In this document: positions 9,032 to 19,468 of the stretch, piece by piece
Layout: every line of letters starts with the position of its first letter
How positions within the stretch are numbered: position 1 is the stretch's first letter
NCBI GenBank assembly: GCA_035509615.1
Contig: DATJLK010000073.1
Span: 1 to 64,000 of the forward strand
Reading direction: 5' to 3'
Source: AP-15 sp035509615
GTDB lineage: Bacteria; Pseudomonadota; Alphaproteobacteria; ATCC43930; CGMCC-115725
DNA: 64,000 nt
Position numbers and translations under genes: made by a program
The notes under the pieces: model-generated
Seen by the model: the letters and a program-made list of their open reading frames with translations, nothing else
Told to the model about the DNA's origin: nothing
The model's database searches: none

Positions 9032-9526
9032 TTATTCCGAATGAGCGGCATCGGCGAGGAGCCGAAGGGCGGCGATCAGCGCCGCTGTGCGCACCGCGGA
9101 CCGGTCGCCGGCAAAGATATGGCGTTCGGTCCGGCAACCGCCGTCGCGCCGGGCGAGACCTAAGATCACCAGCCCGACCGGCTTTTCGGCGCTGCCGCCA
9201 CCTGGACCGGCAACGCCGGTGACCGATATCGCGAGATCGACCGGGGCGCGCCCGATCGCGCCCGCTGCCATAGCTGCTGCGGTCTCGGCGCTGACCGCTC
9301 CGTGAGCGGCAATCGTCGCCGGCGGCACGCCCAGCAATTCTGCTTTTGCCTGGTTCGAATAGGTCACAAAGCCGCGCTCGACGACCTCCGACGAGCCGGC
9401 GATTGCGGTCAGCGCCGCCGCCACAAGACCGCCGGTGCAGGATTCCGCGGTCGCGACGTGCCATCCGCGCGCCCTACAGGACTCGAGCGCCGCTTCCGCC
9501 AAGTCCAGGATCTCAGATGCGAACAC
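9032..9526 (-). CDS. pncC: CinA-family nicotinamide-nucleotide amidase
   Basis: The 164-aa protein corresponds to the C-terminal (PncC) domain of CinA, which deamidates NMN to nicotinate mononucleotide in pyridine-nucleotide recycling. The hallmark TAESCTGGLVAAALT is near residue 26, followed by GFVTYSNQAKAELLGV near 52 and SVTGVAGPGGGS near 100. The frame runs open to 9610. I chose the GTG at 9526 because GGAG lies 6 nt upstream and the family N-terminus starts here. The start overlaps the 3' end of pgpA by 14 nt, indicating translational coupling in a pncC-pgpA-ispDF block. Confidence 0.9.
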   Translation of the reverse strand: MFASEILDLAEAALESCRARGWHVATAESCTGGLVAAALTAIAGSSEVVERGFVTYSNQAKAELLGVPPATIAAHGAVSAETAAAMAAGAIGRAPVDLAISVTGVAGPGGGSAEKPVGLVILGLARRDGGCRTERHIFAGDRSAVRTAALIAALRLLADAAHSE

Positions 9527-10052
9527 GAACAGCTCCAGCAATGGCCAGCACGGCCGCCAGCACCGCAAAAGCGTAGCCTGCCGCCAGAATGTCGTCGAGC
9601 ATGATGCCAAACCCGCCTCTGACTCTCAGATCGGCCCAGCGCACCGGCCACGGCTTCCAGATGTCGAACAGACGGAACAGCAGAAATGCCAGCGCCCAGG
9701 CGGACGGCTCAGGCGGTGCTGCGAGCAGCACCAGCCAAAGCCCCGCCACCTCATCGACGACAACCGCGCCGGGGTCCTGAACTCCGCTTGCGTTGGCAAC
9801 GGCCCCAGCCGCCCAGCACCCGCCGACAAAGACGGCCGCAAAGGCAGCCGCCAGTCCCGGAGCGCCCCACCGACCGCGGATCATCCATCCGATCGGCAAA
9901 GCGGCGAGCGCGCCCCAGGTGCCCGGGGCCAACGGGATCAGCCCGATCCCGAACCAGGTCGCAATCAGCAGCGCAATGCCATGCAGCGGCGAGCCGGGAC
10001 GCGATCGCAGGGGGGTGGACGTCGCCGCTATTCCGAGCAACCCGGCGATCAC
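9513..10052 (-). CDS. pgpA: Phosphatidylglycerophosphatase A
   Basis: This membrane phosphatase removes the terminal phosphate of phosphatidylglycerophosphate to give phosphatidylglycerol. The 179-aa product shows the family landmarks: GIGLIPLAPGTWGALAALP near residue 30, VVVDEVAGLW near 95, FRLFDIWKPWPV near 120, and GGFGIMLDDILAAG near 145, along with four hydrophobic segments. The frame is open far upstream inside ispDF, but the GTG at 10052 overlaps the ispDF stop by four bases (GTGA), the classic coupled arrangement, and gives the normal family length. It lies between ispDF and pncC on the minus strand. Confidence 0.93.
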   Translation of the reverse strand: MIAGLLGIAATSTPLRSRPGSPLHGIALLIATWFGIGLIPLAPGTWGALAALPIGWMIRGRWGAPGLAAAFAAVFVGGCWAAGAVANASGVQDPGAVVVDEVAGLWLVLLAAPPEPSAWALAFLLFRLFDIWKPWPVRWADLRVRGGFGIMLDDILAAGYAFAVLAAVLAIAGAVRVRI

Positions 10053-11209
10053 ATCGGCAATCGCACGGTGGCGACGGCTTGGGCGGCGATGCCCTCGCCG
10101 CGGCCGGTGAAGCCGAGGCGATCGGTTGTCGTTGCCTTGACGCTGACCCGCTCGGCGGCGATGCCGAGAATCGCGGCCACTCGCTCGATCATCGCGGTGC
10201 GGTGCGGGCCGATCCTCGGACGCTCGCAGATGATCGTCACATCCACCGCGGCAACGATGCCGGCGCGGGCGCGGACGAGGCCTGCGGCGTGTTGCAGGAA
10301 GCGGTCGGAGGAGGCGGCGCGCCATTGCGGATCGCCGGGGGGAAAATGCTGGCCGATGTCGCCGGCGCCAATCGCCCCCAACACCGCGTCGGTCAAAGCA
10401 TGCAAGCCGACATCGGCATCGGAGTGTCCGACGAGACCAGCGCCATGCGGGACCTCGATGCCGCAAATGACGATCCTGTCACCGGGTCCGAAGGCGTGGA
10501 CATCAACGCCCTGCCCGACGCGAACATCGCCAAACCGCGCGGCGAGCAGCCGTTCGGCAGCGACGAGATCTTCGGCAGTGGTGATCTTGAAGTTGTCTTC
10601 GTCGCCGGCCACCAGCAGCGGCATCAGTCCGGAAGCTTCGGCGACGGCCGAATCATCGGTCAGTTCGCGCCCGGCGGCGGCGCGGTGGGCGGCGAGGATC
10701 GCTGCAAAATCGAAGCCTTGCGGCGTCTGCGCGCGCCATAGATGAGAGCGGTCGACCGTCGTGCGGATCACCCCGTCCACCGCCTCTTTGACGGTATCAC
10801 GCAAGGCCAGGCACGGGATCGCCGCCGGCGCGCGGTCGAGAGCGTCGATCACCCGGTCGATCAGCGCCCTATCGGGAAACGGCCGGGCGCCGTCATGGAT
10901 CAGCACGGACTGCGGCCGATGGACGCTCAGCGCTTCGAGCCCAAGCCGGACCGATTCCTGTCGGGTGGCGCCACCGGCGCATGGCGGCAAGACCCGGAGG
11001 CCGGCCATGGCCCGGTTGAACAAGGGGCGATCTTCCGGCCGGATCATCACCTGCACATCGGCAATGTGCGGATGTGCAGCAAAGGCGGCAACCGCATGAT
11101 GCAACACCATCTGGCCTGCGAGCGGCAAATACTGCTTGGGCTGCTCGCCGCCGAAGCGGCTGCCGCGGCCGGCCGCGACGACAAGGGCATAAACCGATCG
11201 CATTGCCAC
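10049..11209 (-). CDS. ispDF: Bifunctional IspD/IspF (MEP isoprenoid pathway)
   Basis: This is a fusion of two non-consecutive MEP-pathway enzymes, common in alphaproteobacteria. Residues 1 to about 225 are the 2-C-methylerythritol 4-phosphate cytidylyltransferase, with the nucleotide-binding LVVAAGRGSRFGGEQPKQYL and later LIHDGARPF. From about 228 on is the 2,4-cyclodiphosphate synthase, with VGQGVDVHAF (Zn ligands D and H), LVGHSDADVGLHALTDAVLGA and the C-terminal VSVKATTTDRLGFTGRGEGI. Total length is 386 aa. It starts the minus-strand operon that continues into pgpA and pncC and is divergent from dusB across an AT-rich 134-bp gap that must hold both promoters. Confidence 0.96.
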   Translation of the reverse strand: MAMRSVYALVVAAGRGSRFGGEQPKQYLPLAGQMVLHHAVAAFAAHPHIADVQVMIRPEDRPLFNRAMAGLRVLPPCAGGATRQESVRLGLEALSVHRPQSVLIHDGARPFPDRALIDRVIDALDRAPAAIPCLALRDTVKEAVDGVIRTTVDRSHLWRAQTPQGFDFAAILAAHRAAAGRELTDDSAVAEASGLMPLLVAGDEDNFKITTAEDLVAAERLLAARFGDVRVGQGVDVHAFGPGDRIVICGIEVPHGAGLVGHSDADVGLHALTDAVLGAIGAGDIGQHFPPGDPQWRAASSDRFLQHAAGLVRARAGIVAAVDVTIICERPRIGPHRTAMIERVAAILGIAAERVSVKATTTDRLGFTGRGEGIAAQAVATVRLPM

Positions 11210-11343
11210 AAACTAACCGACACCTTTTCACTTTGCCAACGCATCCTTGCCGTGTTGCATTCGGCAGCGTTGATGTTGCACCGCAAAACGAAACCGGTTA
11301 CGCTCTGCTTAATCGCTAGGCAATTATGTAATATGCTTAAGAA

Positions 11344-12330
11344 ATGAGCATAAAACTTGGTTCTCTAATCATCGACGAACCAGTGATCCTGGCCCCGATG
11401 TCGGGTGTCTCGGATCTGCCGTTCCGTCGTCTCGTCAAGGGCTTGGGCGCGGGCCTCGTGGTCTCTGAAATGATCGCCAGCGAAGCGATGGTGCGCGAAA
11501 GCCGCAAGACGATGACGATGGCCAAAAGCTGCGCCGAAGAGCAGCCGATGGCAGTTCAGCTCGCTGGCTGCGAGCCGCATATCATGGCCGAAGCAGCCAA
11601 GATCAATGCCGATCGCGGCGCACAGCTGATCGACATCAATTTCGGCTGCCCGGTCAAAAAGGTCGTGAATGGCTACGCCGGTTCAGCGCTGATGCGCGAC
11701 GAAATCCACGCCGCTCGCATCCTCGAAGCCACAGCGAGGGCGGTCGATCTGCCGGTAACGCTCAAGATGCGAACCGGCTGGGATGAGCAAAACCGCAATG
11801 CGCCGCGGCTCGCCCAAATTGCGCAAGCTTGCGGCATCGGCATGATTACCGTGCACGGCCGCACCCGTTGTCAGCTCTATTCCGGTTCGGCCGACTGGGC
11901 CTTCATCCGTGAAGTCAAGGAAGCCGTCACGATCCCGGTCGTCGTCAATGGCGACATCGAGACGCTCGAGGATGCCGACCGGGCGCTCGCCCAATCGGAT
12001 GCGGATGGTGTGATGGTTGGTCGGGGCTGCTACGGCCGGCCGTGGTTCCTGCGCCAAGTGATCGCCTGGCTGGCCGGACGCCGCCGGGTCCCCGATCCGC
12101 CGCTCGACGTGCAGCTCACAATCATCGAGGACCATTACGAGGAGATGCTGTCGCATTATGGCGTCGATGTCGGCGTGCGCATCGCGCGCAAGCACGTCGC
12201 CTGGTATTCGAAAGGGTTGCCGGGATCGGCCGAATTTCGGGCGGCGGTCAACCAGGCGACCGATCCGGTCCGGGTCAAGGCGCTGATACGGGCCTTTTAC
12301 GAGCCGCTCCTGGCTCGTTGCGCTGCATAA
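11344..12330 (+). CDS. dusB: tRNA-dihydrouridine synthase (NifR3 type)
   Basis: This FMN enzyme reduces specific uridines in tRNA to dihydrouridine. The 328-aa protein contains the TIM-barrel start LAPMSGVSDLPFRRL, the catalytic-loop region NFGCPVKKVVNGYAGSALM (catalytic Cys in GCP, near residue 103), the KMRTGWDE strand, the HGRTR motif near 180 and GVMVGRGCYGRPW near 223. The gene leads the ntrBC-ntrYX block, the same place nifR3 has in Rhodospirillales and Rhizobiales, and its stop overlaps the ntrB start by one base (TAATG). The upstream gap is clearly AT-richer than the surroundings (TATGTAATATGC near 11324), which fits a promoter. Confidence 0.96.
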   Translation: MSIKLGSLIIDEPVILAPMSGVSDLPFRRLVKGLGAGLVVSEMIASEAMVRESRKTMTMAKSCAEEQPMAVQLAGCEPHIMAEAAKINADRGAQLIDINFGCPVKKVVNGYAGSALMRDEIHAARILEATARAVDLPVTLKMRTGWDEQNRNAPRLAQIAQACGIGMITVHGRTRCQLYSGSADWAFIREVKEAVTIPVVVNGDIETLEDADRALAQSDADGVMVGRGCYGRPWFLRQVIAWLAGRRRVPDPPLDVQLTIIEDHYEEMLSHYGVDVGVRIARKHVAWYSKGLPGSAEFRAAVNQATDPVRVKALIRAFYEPLLARCAA

Positions 12331-13453
12331 TGCGGCCGCCGTTCCGCCGGCGCGCCACCCAGCGCGCCCAGCTGCAAGCGCTGCCCGACCCCGCGGCAGT
12401 GCTGGCGGCACTCGGCGATCCGGTGATCGTCATCGATCGCGACGGCGAAATCCGGATGGTCAACCCGGCGGCCGAGCAATTTTTCGGCACCGGTGCGGCG
12501 GCGCTGCAGGGCACGGCACTGGCTGAATTGGTGGCACCGCACAGCCCGTTATTGTCGCTGATCGAGACGGTACGGCGGGTTGGCAACACGATGTCTGAAT
12601 ATGACGTGCCGCTCGAAGGGCCGCGATTTGGCGGCCGTACGGTGACGATCCAGGCAGCACCGGTCGGCGACGCCACGGATCAGCTGGTGTTGACCCTGCA
12701 CGAGCGCTCAATGGTCGACAAGCTCGATCGCCAGCTGACACACCGCAACGCCGCGCGGTCGATGACGGCGATGGCGGCGATGCTGGCGCACGAGGTCAAG
12801 AACCCGCTCTCCGGCATTCGCGGTGCGGCACAGTTGCTCGAGCAGGATGCGGATGAGGCCGGGCGCCAGCTGACCCGGCTGATCTGCGATGAAACCGATC
12901 GGATCGTGGCGCTCGTCGATCGCATGGAGGCGTTCTCCGATCATCAGCCGATCACCCGCGCCGCGGTCAATATCCACGAGGTGCTCGAGCGCGTCCGCAA
13001 GCTGGCGCAATCCGGGTTCGCGCGCCATATCCGTTTTGTCGAAGAATACGATCCGTCGCTGCCGCTGGTGCACGGCAACCGTGACCTCCTGGTGCAGGTA
13101 TTCCTGAACATCGTCAAGAATGCGGCCGAAGCGGCCCCGATCGCTGATGGCGAGATCATTCTGGCGACCGCCTATCGCTACGGCCTGCGCCTCGCCGGAC
13201 CCGGCGGCGAGGGGCGCCGGCATCTGCCATTGATGGTGGCAGTGACCGACAACGGCGCCGGCATTCCCGAAGACATGCGTCCCTATCTGTTCGATCCGTT
13301 TGTCACCAGCAAGAGAAACGGAACTGGCCTTGGTCTTGCATTAGTTGCCAAGGTGATCGGCGACCACGGTGGCGTCATCGAGTTTGACAGCCAGCCCCGT
13401 CGAACCGTGTTCAGGGTGTTTCTGCCGGTGGTCGCGCAGGACGGTATCGGGTG

Positions 13454-13454
<1 letters not shown>
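12330..13454 (+). CDS. ntrB: Nitrogen-regulation sensor histidine kinase NtrB (GlnL)
   Basis: NtrB phosphorylates NtrC under nitrogen limitation, under control of PII. The 374-aa cytoplasmic protein has a PAS domain (PVIVIDRDGEIRMVNPAAE, residues about 31-50) and a HisKA motif MLAHEVKNPLSGIRGAAQLL with H154. A G-box HATPase domain follows, with VFLNIVKNAAEAAP, TDNGAGIPEDMRPYLFDPF and GTGLGLALV. The frame is open upstream from 12042, but the ATG at 12330 sits in the dusB stop (TAATG) and gives the family N-terminus. Its own stop overlaps ntrC (TGATG). All catalytic boxes look intact. Confidence 0.95.
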
Positions 13455-14893
<1,439 letters not shown>

Positions 14894-15013
14894 CGGGTGG
14901 TTTTGCGTAAATGGCCTGTCGGTGCCGAGGCGTCGCGTCGAGGCGCGCTCTATTGCCTCGGCAACGATGCGGCAGCCGCTCACGAGAGCGGCGCTGCGCG
15001 TTGGGGGTCGTCG

Positions 15014-17302
15014 ATGAAGCTGATGCGGCGGGTTCGGATGTGGGCCGGCCGAATCGGTCTGTGGCACAAGCTGGCGATCGCCCTGGCGATTGCCGCCTTG
15101 GCATCTGGCGTCGCGACCTACTCGACAGCCACCGGCGTCTCGCTGTTCAGCTCTCGGCCCAGCGCCGTCCCGTCGCTGCTCAATCTTGATCTCGTACTGT
15201 TGCTGGCCCTCGGCGTCCTGATCGCCAGCCGGTTGCTGCAGGTTTGGGCCGAACGCCGCCGTGGTCTCGCCGGCTCGCGGCTGCAGATTCGCCTCGTCGT
15301 GCTGTTCGGGCTGATCGCGGTGATCCCGACCGTCATCGTCGCCGTTTTCTCGTACCTGTTTTTTACTTACGGCGTCGAATCGTGGTTCAGCGACCGGGTG
15401 CGAACGGCGGTTTCCAACTCTCTGGCGGTCGCCGAGGCCTATTTGCACGAGCACCAGCAGGCAATCCGGGCCGATGCGCTGGCAATGGCAAACGATCTCA
15501 ACCGGGACGCTGTCGAACTCGAATTGGATCCCAGCCGCCTCGAACAGGTCGTTTCCGCCCAGGCGGCGCTCCGCGGGCTGACCGAGGCGATGGTCTTTGA
15601 CCGGGCGGGTCACGTCCTGGCCCGGTCGAGCCTCTCTTTCGCGCTCGGTTTCCAGCCGGTCCCCGATGGTGCGATCCGGGTTGCCGATGAAGGCGATGTC
15701 GCGATCATGACCAACGACAGCGATGATCGGGTCCGGGCGTTGGTTCGCCTGGATCAGTTCGGTCCGGTCTACCTTTACGTCGGTCGCTACATCGAGCCCA
15801 AAGTTCTCAACTACATGGAGGAAACGCAGCGCGCGGTCACCCAGTACGAGCGCATGGAAAGCCAGCGCTCGGGGTTCCAGGTCACCTTTGCGTTGATCTT
15901 TTTGATGGTGGCGATGCTGTTCCTCGTCGTGGTGGTGGCGATCGGGATCAATTTCGCCACCCAGCTGGCGATTCCGATCAGCCAGCTGGCAACCGCGGCC
16001 GAGCAGGTACGGGCCGGCGATTTGGCAACTCGCGTGCCGGAACGCGAGCGCGACGACGAACTCGCCTCGCTGAGCCGCGCCTTCAACCGAATGACCAACC
16101 AGATCGAGAGCCAGCAGCGCGAACTGCGTGAAGCCAATCGCCAGCTGGACGAGCGGCGCCGATTTACCGAAACGGTTTTGACCGGGGTCTCCGCCGGGGT
16201 CATCGGGCTCGACCGCGCCGGCCGGGTCAATCTCCCCAATCGCTCGGCCTCGGCGCTGCTCGGGGTCGACCTCGAACAGTCGATCGGCGAGGATCTTGCG
16301 GAGGTGGCGCCGGAAATGGCGGGTCTGCTCGCCGAGGCCGAACGCCGACCCGATCGGCTCGCGCAATCGCAGGTCAAGCTTGCCCGCGGCACCAGCACCC
16401 GCACCCTATTGGTGCGGATCGCCGCCGAGCATGATGAACGCGACGTCAGCGGCTTTGTCGTAACCTTTGACGACATCACTGAACTGTTGTCGGCGCAGCG
16501 CAAGGCCGCCTGGGCCGACATCGCCCGCCGTATCGCTCACGAGATCAAGAACCCGCTAACCCCGATCCAGCTTGCTGCAGAGCGGTTGCGCCGACGCTAT
16601 CTGAAAGAGATCAGACAGGATCGCGAGATCTTTACCACCTGCACCGATACGATCATCAGGCATGTCGGCGATATCGGCCGGATGGTCGACGAATTCTCCG
16701 CCTTCGCGCGAATGCCGGCGCCCAGCCTCAAACCCGAGAACCTGGTGGAAATCGTGTATCGCGCGATCTTTTTGCAAACCACCGCGCATCGCGAAATCAC
16801 TTTTGCGACCAGCTTTCCGGATCACCCGGTGATGCTGAACTGCGATGCGCGGCTGGTTGGCCAGGCGGTCCTCAACATCGTCAAGAACGCGATCGAGGCG
16901 ATCGAGGCACGCACCGCCGAAGACAAGAGCGCCGATCCCGGCCATATCGAGGTATCGGTCAGCGAGACCCAGGGCCAAACCGCGGTCATCATTGAAGACA
17001 ACGGCAAAGGTCTGCCGAACCAGGGCCGCGAGCGGCTGACCGAACCCTATGTGACAACCCGCGCCAAGGGGACTGGCCTCGGTCTCGCCATCGTCAAAAA
17101 GATCATGGAGGATCACGGGGGAGAGCTGATGTTGGAAGATGGCAGCGGACACGGAGCGAGAGTCAGGCTCGTCTTTGCAGTAGAGGCGCGCACCGCCGAG
17201 CCATCCGTCCAGGAGCCTGCTATCCGCGAGCCCGCCATCGGCGAACCTGCCGCGAACGATGCCGCGCCAGTGGCGCTGAGCGAAATCGCCCATGGCACAT
17301 GA
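15014..17302 (+). CDS. ntrY: Nitrogen-regulation membrane sensor kinase NtrY
   Basis: NtrY is the membrane-bound partner of NtrX in alphaproteobacteria, linked to nitrogen and redox control. The 762-aa product has three N-terminal membrane segments (ending LVVLFGLIAVIPTVIVAVFS) and a periplasmic sensor loop. A further membrane helix (FALIFLMVAMLFLVVVVAIG) leads into a HAMP domain (LATAAEQVRAGDLATRVPER). A PAS domain, the HisKA motif DIARRIAHEIKNPLTPIQL and HATPase boxes (IVKNAIEAIEA, EDNGKGLP, GTGLGLAIVKKI) follow. I start at the ATG at 15014, preceded by GGGGG at a 6-nt spacing, rather than 14897 directly after ntrC. The 3' end overlaps ntrX by 11 nt. Confidence 0.94.
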   Translation: MKLMRRVRMWAGRIGLWHKLAIALAIAALASGVATYSTATGVSLFSSRPSAVPSLLNLDLVLLLALGVLIASRLLQVWAERRRGLAGSRLQIRLVVLFGLIAVIPTVIVAVFSYLFFTYGVESWFSDRVRTAVSNSLAVAEAYLHEHQQAIRADALAMANDLNRDAVELELDPSRLEQVVSAQAALRGLTEAMVFDRAGHVLARSSLSFALGFQPVPDGAIRVADEGDVAIMTNDSDDRVRALVRLDQFGPVYLYVGRYIEPKVLNYMEETQRAVTQYERMESQRSGFQVTFALIFLMVAMLFLVVVVAIGINFATQLAIPISQLATAAEQVRAGDLATRVPERERDDELASLSRAFNRMTNQIESQQRELREANRQLDERRRFTETVLTGVSAGVIGLDRAGRVNLPNRSASALLGVDLEQSIGEDLAEVAPEMAGLLAEAERRPDRLAQSQVKLARGTSTRTLLVRIAAEHDERDVSGFVVTFDDITELLSAQRKAAWADIARRIAHEIKNPLTPIQLAAERLRRRYLKEIRQDREIFTTCTDTIIRHVGDIGRMVDEFSAFARMPAPSLKPENLVEIVYRAIFLQTTAHREITFATSFPDHPVMLNCDARLVGQAVLNIVKNAIEAIEARTAEDKSADPGHIEVSVSETQGQTAVIIEDNGKGLPNQGRERLTEPYVTTRAKGTGLGLAIVKKIMEDHGGELMLEDGSGHGARVRLVFAVEARTAEPSVQEPAIREPAIGEPAANDAAPVALSEIAHGT

Positions 17303-18695
17303 CATTCTGATCGTCGACGATGAAGCCGACATCCGCATGCTGATCGCCGGCGTGCTGAAGGATGAAGGCTATACGACACGCGAGGCAGCCGACAGCGCCC
17401 AGGCTCTGGCGGTGATCCATTCGCGGCAGCCCACTCTGGTGATCCTCGACATCTGGCTGCAAGACAGCGGGCTCGACGGGATCGAAGTTCTGCGAACCCT
17501 GCAAGCCGAGATGCCGTCGGTACCGGTTGTCATGATCAGCGGCCACGGTACGATCGAAAGCGCCGTCGAGGCGATCAAGCTCGGGGCGTATGACTTTCTC
17601 GAAAAACCGTTTAAATCCGATCGCCTGCTACTGGTCGTCGAGCGCGCTATCGAAGCCGCCCAGCTGCGTCTCGAAAACGAGGAGCTCAAATTGCGGGCCG
17701 GCGGCGATATCGATCTCGTCGGCATCTCGCCTGCGTCCAATCAGCTGCGTCAGCAGATTGAGAAGGCGGCGCCAACCGGCAGCCGGGTGCTGATCACCGG
17801 TCCGCCCGGCTCTGGCAAGGAAGTCGTCGGGCGGCTGCTGCACCTGCGCTCGCGGCGCGCGAAAGGTCCGTTCGTCCCGGTCAACTGCGCGACGATGCGG
17901 CCCGAACGGCTCGAGATCGAGTTGTTTGGCACCGAATACAGCATCGACGGCGCTCCGCGGAAAATCGGCACATTCGAGCGCGCGCATGGCGGTACATTGT
18001 TTCTCGACGAAGTCGTCGACATGCCGCTCGAAACCCAGGGCAAGATCGTTCGCGCCCTGCAGGAGCAGACCTTTGAGCGGATCGGCGGGTCGAGCCGGGT
18101 CGAGGTCGATGTTCGCGTCGTCGCGTCGTCGAACCGCGAACTTGCCGGCGAAATCAGCGCCGGCCGGTTTCGAGAGGATCTGTTTTATCGCCTCAATGTC
18201 GTCCCGATCAAAGTGCCGCCGCTACGCGAGCGGCGCGAAGACATACCGCTGATGGCGCGCCATTTCATGGCGCGCTCGTCCGAAGCGGCGCGGCTGGCGC
18301 CGCGCGAGATCGGCGAGGATGCGATGGCGACATTGCAGGCCTATTCGTGGCCAGGCAATGTGCGACAGCTGCGCAACGTCATCGATTGGCTGTTGATCAT
18401 GGCCCCCGGCGAAGCGCGCGAGCCGATCCACGCCGATATGCTGCCAAACGAAATCACCGCTATCGCGCCGACCGTCGTCAAATGGGAAAAAGGCAGCGAG
18501 ATCATGACATTGCCGTTGCGCGATGCGCGCGAAGTGTTTGAGCGCGAGTATTTGCTGGCGCAGGTGACCCGGTTTGGCGGGAACATCTCGCGCACCGCGG
18601 CCTTTGTCGGCATGGAGCGTTCGGCCCTGCACCGCAAACTCAAGTCGCTGGGCGTCTTTGGCAACGACCGCCCGCCACTGAAACTCGGGACGTAG
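17292..18695 (+). CDS. ntrX: Response regulator NtrX
   Basis: NtrX is the partner regulator of NtrY. The 467-aa protein has a receiver domain with D53 (LVILDIWLQD), an AAA+ domain (Walker A GPPGSGKE, Walker B GGTLFLDEVVDMP, FREDLFYRLNVVPIKVPPLR) and a C-terminal Fis-type HTH (FGGNISRTAAFVGMERSALH). The sigma-54 contact loop GAFTGA of NtrC is absent: the corresponding place reads ELFGTEYSIDGAPRKIGTFE. This is usual for NtrX, so it probably does not activate sigma-54 polymerase in the NtrC manner. Translation is likely coupled to ntrY (11-nt overlap). No trkA or hfq follows directly; a 773-bp gap comes next. Confidence 0.95.
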   Translation: MAHDILIVDDEADIRMLIAGVLKDEGYTTREAADSAQALAVIHSRQPTLVILDIWLQDSGLDGIEVLRTLQAEMPSVPVVMISGHGTIESAVEAIKLGAYDFLEKPFKSDRLLLVVERAIEAAQLRLENEELKLRAGGDIDLVGISPASNQLRQQIEKAAPTGSRVLITGPPGSGKEVVGRLLHLRSRRAKGPFVPVNCATMRPERLEIELFGTEYSIDGAPRKIGTFERAHGGTLFLDEVVDMPLETQGKIVRALQEQTFERIGGSSRVEVDVRVVASSNRELAGEISAGRFREDLFYRLNVVPIKVPPLRERREDIPLMARHFMARSSEAARLAPREIGEDAMATLQAYSWPGNVRQLRNVIDWLLIMAPGEAREPIHADMLPNEITAIAPTVVKWEKGSEIMTLPLRDAREVFEREYLLAQVTRFGGNISRTAAFVGMERSALHRKLKSLGVFGNDRPPLKLGT

Positions 18696-19468
18696 GTGGC
18701 TCGCGCGAGTTGCCAGCCGCGCAAAGGGCTGGAAACGCGTTCTGGCTGCCGGATGGCGAGTGCTGGAATTTTTTGTTCGCCGCCGATGCGCCACCGCCGC
18801 TCATCAATGTCCCTGCCGGAAGAGCAGCCGTGTAATGCCGCCCGATCAATACTCTCCAATCGATTATTGAAAGCCCGAGGAGCCAATGACCACCGGCGGC
18901 CGCAGGCAATCAATCCGTCCAGCTGAGCCAGGTCGGCAGAGACGGCCATACCGCTGCGGCCACCACGGTGCGGCCTTCCGAATGATGATTTGCCAAAAGG
19001 AGCCAACTTCGATTTGCTGAGGGACCGAGACTCGATCTTTTGTGCTACCGGCCTATGCAGTAACCTGCGTTTCGAGGGAGTATTCAGCATGCAGATTCAG
19101 CCAGAAGGTTCGTTTGAACAGATCATGCTGAGCCGGTTGCCTCACCATCTCCAATCTCCGACTGGCAACTGATGCGGCTGCTTATGAAAAAAGTGACCGG
19201 GTTTTGCGCGAACTGCAGCGGCGTGCTTACGCCTGGCTTCAGAAATGGCGATACCTTGGTCATAGTGGGTAATGCCGGCCCCGATGCCTCCTGCGACGTA
19301 ACCCGCCCAGGCTGCGGGGCGGCCGTTGTTTAGGAAGCCGGTGCGGTGCGCCATGGTTGATTTGTTGCCGGTCGCGCGCATCGACGATCCAATCATCGGC
19401 GCCGGCGCGTCCGACCCTCTCACCCTTCCACCGCGCAAGCTCTACCGCGCGCATCCCGCGGCGGCAGA
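18696..19468. other. 773-bp gap without a recognisable gene
   Basis: No protein family is visible on either strand in this gap between ntrX and the HAD gene. One short ORF (19089-19172, + strand, 27 codons, starting MQIQPEGSFEQIM) has GGGAG 8 nt upstream of its ATG and could be a small peptide. A 53-codon frame at 19173-19334 has four Cys residues in two pairs but no clear ribosome site. In other Rhodospirillales trkA or similar genes commonly follow ntrYX, so this may be the trace of a deletion. No insertion-sequence ends were seen. Confidence 0.5.

Noticed and set aside
11210..11343. Sigma-54 promoter upstream of the dusB-ntr block
   Set aside because: No convincing TGGCAC-N5-TTGC pattern with correct spacing was found in the gap.
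19142..19438. Minus-strand 98-codon frame that looked vaguely transposase-like
   Set aside because: No DDE motif, inverted ends or target duplication could be found, and the similarity was only an impression.
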